A model generated the notes under the pieces. The model searched no databases and had not been told where the DNA came from. It worked only from the letters and a program-made list of their open reading frames with translations. DNA of 64,000 nucleotides from a bacterium (Candidatus Blackallbacteria) CG13_big_fil_rev_8_21_14_2_50_49_14 (GTDB taxonomy: Bacteria > Cyanobacteriota > Sericytochromatia > UBA7694): the NCBI GenBank assembly GCA_002783405.1, contig PFGG01000011.1:131434-195433 (forward strand). The letters run 5' to 3'. Within the stretch, counting starts at the first letter, position 1. Each line of letters opens with the position of its first letter. The position numbers and the translations under genes were made by a program. Below, piece by piece: positions 59,968 through 64,000 of the stretch.

Positions 59968-60791
59968 TGTGAGCTTTCCTTATAACGTTCTCCCAATTCC
60001 CGTGAGCGTCGGGTAGCAGTTTCAACCGTTTTGAGCAGCGTGGCCCGGATTTTGTATTCTTCCATGACCTGAATCCCTGCAATCGTTGTACCACCAGGAG
60101 AAGTCACCATATCACGGAGTTGAGCGGGGTGTCTATCCGTTTCCTGAATCAACTGGGCAGAGCCCAAAAGGGTTTGTAAAACCAATTGACGAGAAGTCGC
60201 GCGCGGCAAGCCCTGTAATACACCGGCCTCAATCAAGGCATCTACGATTAAAAAAACAAAACCGGGGCCTGAACCACTCAAGCCCGTGACTGCATCTAAA
60301 TATTTTTCAGGGAGAATCAAACACTCTCCCACAGCCGTAAAAATCGTACGTGTCAGCTCCAATTGCGCCTCTTGCACCTGGGAATTGGTGGCCAGAACAG
60401 ACATACCGGCATTGACCAGACAAGGGGTATTGGTCATTACGCGGATAATGGCGGTCTCAGCAGGCAGCCAACGGGCCAGCCCCTCTATCGAAACGCCAGC
60501 CACAATCGAAATCAGCAAGAGATTGGCAGGCAAAGTAAAGGCCCCCAAACCTGAAAGTACTTTTGAGACATTGTCAGGCTTGACGGCCAATAAAAGAATT
60601 TCGGCTTGGGCAAGATCAGAAAGCTGAGTGGTGGTCTGCACCCCTATTTCCTGATGCAATTTGCGCAATTTATTGGGATTGGGATCTAAAACCAGGACTT
60701 CTTCAGGGCTGAAAACCTGGGCAGATGTCACCGCTCGGGACAAAACCTCTCCCATGACACCGCCGCCAATCACGGCAAAACGTATCGCCAT
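59964..60791 (-). CDS. proC: Pyrroline-5-carboxylate reductase
   Basis: The 275-residue enzyme has the NAD(P) motif V-I-G-G-G-V-M-G, the signature N-T-P-C-L-V-N-A-G near residue 120, the loop L-S-G-S-G-P-G-F-V-F and M-V-T-S-P-G-G-T-T-I-A-G. It performs the last step of proline synthesis. It lies between sepF (19 bases upstream) and yggT (4-base overlap), the usual order in Cyanobacteria and Gram-positive bacteria. Confidence 0.96.
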   Translation of the reverse strand: MAIRFAVIGGGVMGEVLSRAVTSAQVFSPEEVLVLDPNPNKLRKLHQEIGVQTTTQLSDLAQAEILLLAVKPDNVSKVLSGLGAFTLPANLLLISIVAGVSIEGLARWLPAETAIIRVMTNTPCLVNAGMSVLATNSQVQEAQLELTRTIFTAVGECLILPEKYLDAVTGLSGSGPGFVFLIVDALIEAGVLQGLPRATSRQLVLQTLLGSAQLIQETDRHPAQLRDMVTSPGGTTIAGIQVMEEYKIRATLLKTVETATRRSRELGERYKESSQ

Positions 60792-60810
60792 CAGTTAGTT
60801 GCCTTCTGCA

Positions 60811-61317
60811 TCAGCCAATACGGTAAAAGAGATCCTTGGCATCTTTATTCAGCCAAGATTCTGCGCCCAATGAATTAATCACCACATTGCTGGGTGAAAA
60901 GAGGAATATGCCATCCCCTACTCTTTGCTGATGTCCATCCAAGGCATGGGTCGCACCAGCCACAAAATCAATCAGGCGCTGGGCAGCCTCAGGCTCAAGC
61001 GAAGAAAGATTGACAATCACAGCTTTACGAACGCGCAAAGATTCAACCACCTCAAGGGCTTCTTCAAAAGACTTGGGTTCAACAATCAGCATTTCACTTT
61101 GAGTAAGCGCAGAATTTAGACCAATAATATTGTTGAGATTGCTTCCGGAAACACGCTCCTGACGCTGACGGCGAGAGAAACGCGCACTGACAGGCTCCTC
61201 AGGCAAAGGCTCCAATTGAGGAAGTTGCGGAGCGGTGGTCATTTCTTCTTCATATTCGGCTTCTTCCAAGGGCATGCCGACAAAATGTTTGACCTTTTTC
61301 CACAGTTCAGCGCTCAC
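60811..61317 (-). CDS. sepF: Cell division protein SepF
   Basis: The 168-residue protein has an N-terminal amphipathic membrane-targeting helix (M-S-A-E-L-W-K-K-V-K-H-F-V-G), an acidic linker and the SepF/DUF552 domain from about residue 75 to 160 (VVESLRVRKAVIVNLSSLEP, then A-Q-R-L-I-D-F-V-A-G-A-T-H-A-L-D-G). SepF anchors FtsZ to the membrane at the septum and is used by bacteria that lack some FtsA functions, including Cyanobacteria. Confidence 0.95.
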   Translation of the reverse strand: MSAELWKKVKHFVGMPLEEAEYEEEMTTAPQLPQLEPLPEEPVSARFSRRQRQERVSGSNLNNIIGLNSALTQSEMLIVEPKSFEEALEVVESLRVRKAVIVNLSSLEPEAAQRLIDFVAGATHALDGHQQRVGDGIFLFSPSNVVINSLGAESWLNKDAKDLFYRIG

Positions 61318-61420
61318 AATTCACAGACCTCTTTCAGATAATGCTTCGATGCAGGTGGGGAGATCCCAAAAATTCCAAAGGGCCATTGAACCCTGATTCA
61401 TCTTAACACTATCTTTCAAA

Positions 61421-61449
61421 GGGATGATGTGCCTTGATCACACCATCCC
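61421..61449 (-). terminator. Probable terminator of the 5'-nucleotidase gene
   Basis: An 11-bp stem with one mismatch (61421-61431 with 61439-61449) lies 27 bases beyond the stop; the flanking U-tract on the minus strand is short. Confidence 0.5.
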
Positions 61450-61475
61450 ATCAGATTTTCAGCCCGATCTGAGAA

Positions 61476-62993
61476 TTATTTTCGAATCAAACGCGGGTCT
61501 GAAGGGGCCTGAATGACGCGGTGCGTATGTAAATACTCCAACATCATATCCCGCAAGGTTCTCCCTGAGGGAACCGCATTTCGGGGGCGTTCAAAAGGAA
61601 TCGCCTCATTGCCCTCAAAAACATAATCAGGAGCGGCGACCTTATACCAACGTTTGGGATCCAGTGGTTTGCCATTGATGAGAATTTCAGATAGTTTTTT
61701 ATCCTTCAGAGTATACACCAAACCAGAAAATTGCAGATTTTTTGAAACCCCCAAACGGCTGACTGAAATTTCGACGACTTTACGCAAAGCATCTCCCTGT
61801 ATTTCAAAGGCTGTGGACGTATTGTCAAAGGGTAAAATTTCAAAAATTTCTCCGACCTGAATCGGCCCTTTGTTCAAGCCATTGCGAACTCCCCCGGTAT
61901 TCATAATACCCACTTCCGTTTTCAGTGAGTCACGCAAAATATCTGCCAAGAGACTGCCCAAGGGAAAAGGGCCATCGTATTTGCCTTCAACTGAGAAATC
62001 TGATTTGGACTCGCCAATCACTTTCTGCATATCCGCCCGCAGACGCTGGGCATAGGACTCAAGCATTTCAGGCAAAGGTTGATGATCCCACGTTTCATCC
62101 ATCAAAACGCGTTCACTGCTATAGTGCAGAATATGCTTGCGGTGATCCAGGGTCAAGTCCAAACGTCCTACCCAGGCACCCATTTGGCCAGCATGCATTA
62201 CCAAGGTTCCACCCAAGCCATTCTCTGAACCATTGGCGATCAATTTGGCCTGTTCCATTTCCGTATGCGAATGCCCGCCTAAAATCACATCAATACCCGG
62301 CACAGCCTGGGCAAAAGGTTCGTCATACCAAATGCCCATATGGTGAAGAGAGACAATCAAATCGACTTTGGGACGCAGTTCAGCCACCAAGCGTTTGGCT
62401 ATCGGCACGGGGTCATGAAAAACATAGCCCTCTTTCCGCTGCTGAGCCACTGCCTGCCAGGCGTGCTCACTGAGAAAACCTAAAACCGCTATTTTTAAAC
62501 CCTGACGCTCAAAAATTTGAAAAGGTCTAAAAATCAGCAAACCCGATGATTTCTCGGTTACATTGGCACATAACAAAGGAAAATGAGAATACTGGACCTG
62601 TTTACGCAAATTGAGCATGCCATTGTCCAAATCATGGTTGCCCATGGTCATGGCATCATATCCCATTATATTCATGGCACGGATATCAGGCTCGCCCAAA
62701 TAAAAATTATAAAAAGGCGTGCCTTGAAAGACATCTCCTGCATCTAAAATCAAGGTTTGAGGGTTGGATTTTTTAACTGATTCAAAAAACCGTGAACGCC
62801 GTATCACCCCTCCCACTTTTTTCTTCAGCCCCAAATGTTCAAAGGGTTCCAAGCGATTGTGCGTATCATTGGTAAACAAGAGGGTAAGGGTTTGTTCTGT
62901 GGCCGCATAGCCCGGTGAAGTGACGGGAAAGAGTAAGGCCCCCATCAGACAGGCTACCAACAGAATAGAACGAAAGGGGGAGTATTTTATCAT
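61476..62993 (-). CDS. 5'-nucleotidase / 2',3'-cyclic phosphodiesterase (UshA-like)
   Basis: ATG at 62993 with AGGA upstream gives 505 residues and a signal peptide. The metallophosphoesterase motifs are clear: F-T-N-D-T-H-N, D-A-G-D-V-F-Q-G, M-G-N-H-D-L-D and L-G-G-H-S-H-T-E. The C-terminal 5'-nucleotidase domain has N-T-G-G-V-R-N-G and the substrate stack with I-L-P-F-D-N. It would release nucleosides and phosphate in the periplasm. It is divergent from dedA. Confidence 0.93.
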   Translation of the reverse strand: MIKYSPFRSILLVACLMGALLFPVTSPGYAATEQTLTLLFTNDTHNRLEPFEHLGLKKKVGGVIRRSRFFESVKKSNPQTLILDAGDVFQGTPFYNFYLGEPDIRAMNIMGYDAMTMGNHDLDNGMLNLRKQVQYSHFPLLCANVTEKSSGLLIFRPFQIFERQGLKIAVLGFLSEHAWQAVAQQRKEGYVFHDPVPIAKRLVAELRPKVDLIVSLHHMGIWYDEPFAQAVPGIDVILGGHSHTEMEQAKLIANGSENGLGGTLVMHAGQMGAWVGRLDLTLDHRKHILHYSSERVLMDETWDHQPLPEMLESYAQRLRADMQKVIGESKSDFSVEGKYDGPFPLGSLLADILRDSLKTEVGIMNTGGVRNGLNKGPIQVGEIFEILPFDNTSTAFEIQGDALRKVVEISVSRLGVSKNLQFSGLVYTLKDKKLSEILINGKPLDPKRWYKVAAPDYVFEGNEAIPFERPRNAVPSGRTLRDMMLEYLHTHRVIQAPSDPRLIRK

Positions 62994-63163
62994 GGCGAAA
63001 GATCCTGCAAGCATTTTTTACAGATTACCACACCCTTTTGCTGAGAGGCTCGGCAAGAGGAAGAGCCAGCTTCTTTGAAATCTGTACAAATGTAAGCCAT
63101 ATCGCAGACAGAAGGGGCCGTGTTAGAGTACAAAGGATAAAAAATCTGATAATAGGGCCCCCC

Positions 63164-63844
63164 ATGGAATTCCTCTCTCAAATCATCAACCTTTTCCTGC
63201 ATTTGGATAAACATCTGCAAACCGTGATCGAAACCTACGGCATCTGGACCTATCTGATCCTCTTTGTGATTATCTTCTGTGAAACAGGTTTGGTAGTAAC
63301 CCCCTTCCTGCCAGGGGATTCTCTGCTTTTTGCGGCAGGAACCTTTGCGGCTTTGGGCTCACTGAATATTGCGATTGTTTTGGGATTGCTGGCATTTGCT
63401 GCCATTTTGGGGGATGCCGTCAATTATTGGATTGGCTATAAATTGGGGCCTGCTGTTTTCGAAAAACCCAAAAGTAAAATTTTTAAACGGGAATACCTTG
63501 AAAAGACCCAGGCCTTTTATGCCAAATATGGCGGAAGAGCGATTATTTTTGCACGTTTTGTGCCCATCGTTCGCACCTTCGCCCCCTTCGTTGCTGGGAT
63601 TGGAAAAATGCAATATACTCGTTTTTTAACCTATAACGTGATCGGCGCGCTGCTTTGGGTGGGCCTATGTGCCCTTGGCGGCTTTTTATTCGGCAATATT
63701 CCGATTGTCAAAAAGAATTTTGAACTTGCCATTTTGGGGATCATTGCCCTTTCAGTGCTGCCCATGCTAATTGAATACCTGCGGCATAAAAAAACAAAGC
63801 CTGAAAGATCTCAACAAGAAGAACCCACGCCTGAAAGCATATAA
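63164..63844 (+). CDS. DedA family membrane protein
   Basis: The ATG at 63164 with AGGG upstream gives 226 residues and five to six membrane helices. The DedA/SNARE-associated motifs are present: V-T-P-F-L-P-G-D-S-L-L-F near residue 45 and R-F-V-P-I-V-R-T-F-A-P-F-V-A-G near residue 140. DedA proteins recycle undecaprenyl phosphate or phospholipids across the inner membrane. A longer frame from 63038 overlaps the divergent gene and was rejected. Confidence 0.94.
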   Translation: MEFLSQIINLFLHLDKHLQTVIETYGIWTYLILFVIIFCETGLVVTPFLPGDSLLFAAGTFAALGSLNIAIVLGLLAFAAILGDAVNYWIGYKLGPAVFEKPKSKIFKREYLEKTQAFYAKYGGRAIIFARFVPIVRTFAPFVAGIGKMQYTRFLTYNVIGALLWVGLCALGGFLFGNIPIVKKNFELAILGIIALSVLPMLIEYLRHKKTKPERSQQEEPTPESI

Positions 63845-63877
63845 CACATTCGAGTCAAACATTCTAACCGGCGAAAA

Positions 63878-63907
63878 AAAAGGCGTATCCTCAGGGGATA
63901 CGCCTTT
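63878..63907. terminator. Bidirectional terminator after dedA
   Basis: A perfect 13-bp stem (63878-63890 with 63895-63907) is flanked by an A-run on the left and T residues on the right, between two convergent genes. Confidence 0.88.
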
Positions 63908-63922
63908 TAAAGTTCGGTCAAT

Positions 63923-64000
63923 TTAAAGACGGACTGAATACTTTTCTACCGCTTCAAAAATCGAAGGTATCGTAGATTTGGTAACTTCCCCATACATCCA
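63923..64000 (-). CDS. C-terminal end of an unidentified gene (cut by window edge)
   Basis: An open frame on the minus strand runs from the window edge to a TAA at 63923-63925 and encodes 25 residues ending I-F-E-A-V-E-K-Y-S-V-R-L. The nearby bidirectional terminator supports a real gene end here. The piece is too short to name. Confidence 0.45.
   Translation of the reverse strand, partial: WMYGEVTKSTIPSIFEAVEKYSVRL

Noticed and set aside
61925-62473. 182-residue open frame opposite the 5'-nucleotidase
   Set aside because: It is the shadow of a well-supported gene with catalytic motifs on the other strand.
1-64000. CRISPR arrays, tRNA or rRNA genes, riboswitches of known class
   Set aside because: No regularly spaced repeats, no tRNA-like cloverleaf with CCA-type end, no rRNA core sequences and no known riboswitch consensus were noticed by eye; a covariance-model search would be needed to exclude small ones.

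Overview
The window reads as ordinary chromosome of a Gram-negative, probably flagellated bacterium. There are many Sec signal peptides and lipoboxes, several outer-membrane beta-barrels, and the C-terminus of a FlaG-type flagellar protein at the left edge. The sepF-proC-yggT order near the right end is the one familiar from Cyanobacteria and relatives. With no photosynthesis gene present, a non-photosynthetic sister lineage of Cyanobacteria (Melainabacteria, Sericytochromatia or Blackallbacteria type) is my best inference, not a proof. No rRNA, tRNA, CRISPR array, insertion sequence or prophage was seen.

Layout. 1-8.2 kb: flaG tail, lipoproteins, an exported cysteine-peptidase-like protein, and an operon of a ketopantoate-reductase-like protein, Obg GTPase and a double-domain glycosyltransferase. 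8.4-16.7 kb: a VIT/VWA protein, an alpha/beta hydrolase, and a four-gene run of XRE-TPR regulator, lipoprotein, membrane protein and S9 peptidase. 16.7-27.1 kb: a PflX-like radical SAM protein, a MazG-fold protein with a TsdA-like dihaem cytochrome, a B12-binding radical SAM protein, a threonine-aldolase-like enzyme with a SixA-like phosphatase, a serine recombinase with substituted catalytic arginines, and a transglutaminase-like/beta-rich protein. 27.2-44.8 kb: the inorganic-carbon island described next. 44.8-64 kb: pirin, a ketosynthase III/acyl-ligase/ACP cassette, proline dehydrogenase, an M16 peptidase/FAD reductase/nucleotidyltransferase operon, an NSS transporter with a small partner, an alternative sigma factor, sepF-proC-yggT, a 5'-nucleotidase and DedA.

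The most interesting region is 27.2-44.8 kb. It holds dabA-dabB (energy-coupled CO2 hydration/bicarbonate accumulation), two paralogous SulP anion transporters, a 405-residue protein with divergent beta-carbonic-anhydrase motifs divergent from the second sulP, an orphan HyfC/NuoH-like subunit followed by a porin, and an OmpR/PhoB-type two-component system. Tandem 11-bp repeats of the same motif (consensus TYTCAGSAAAC) lie upstream of the HyfC-like/porin operon and, in matching orientation, upstream of sulP-dabA-dabB. A degenerate pair precedes the second sulP. This suggests one two-component regulon that controls uptake, hydration and outer-membrane entry of inorganic carbon. The genes and repeats are visible directly; the regulon and any complex formation are inference.

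Several genes (2630, 17071, 35326, 43090, 56110) have a -10-like hexamer ending 6-8 bases before the start codon and no Shine-Dalgarno, so leaderless mRNAs may be common here. All start choices were made by eye from ribosome-binding sites and family alignments.
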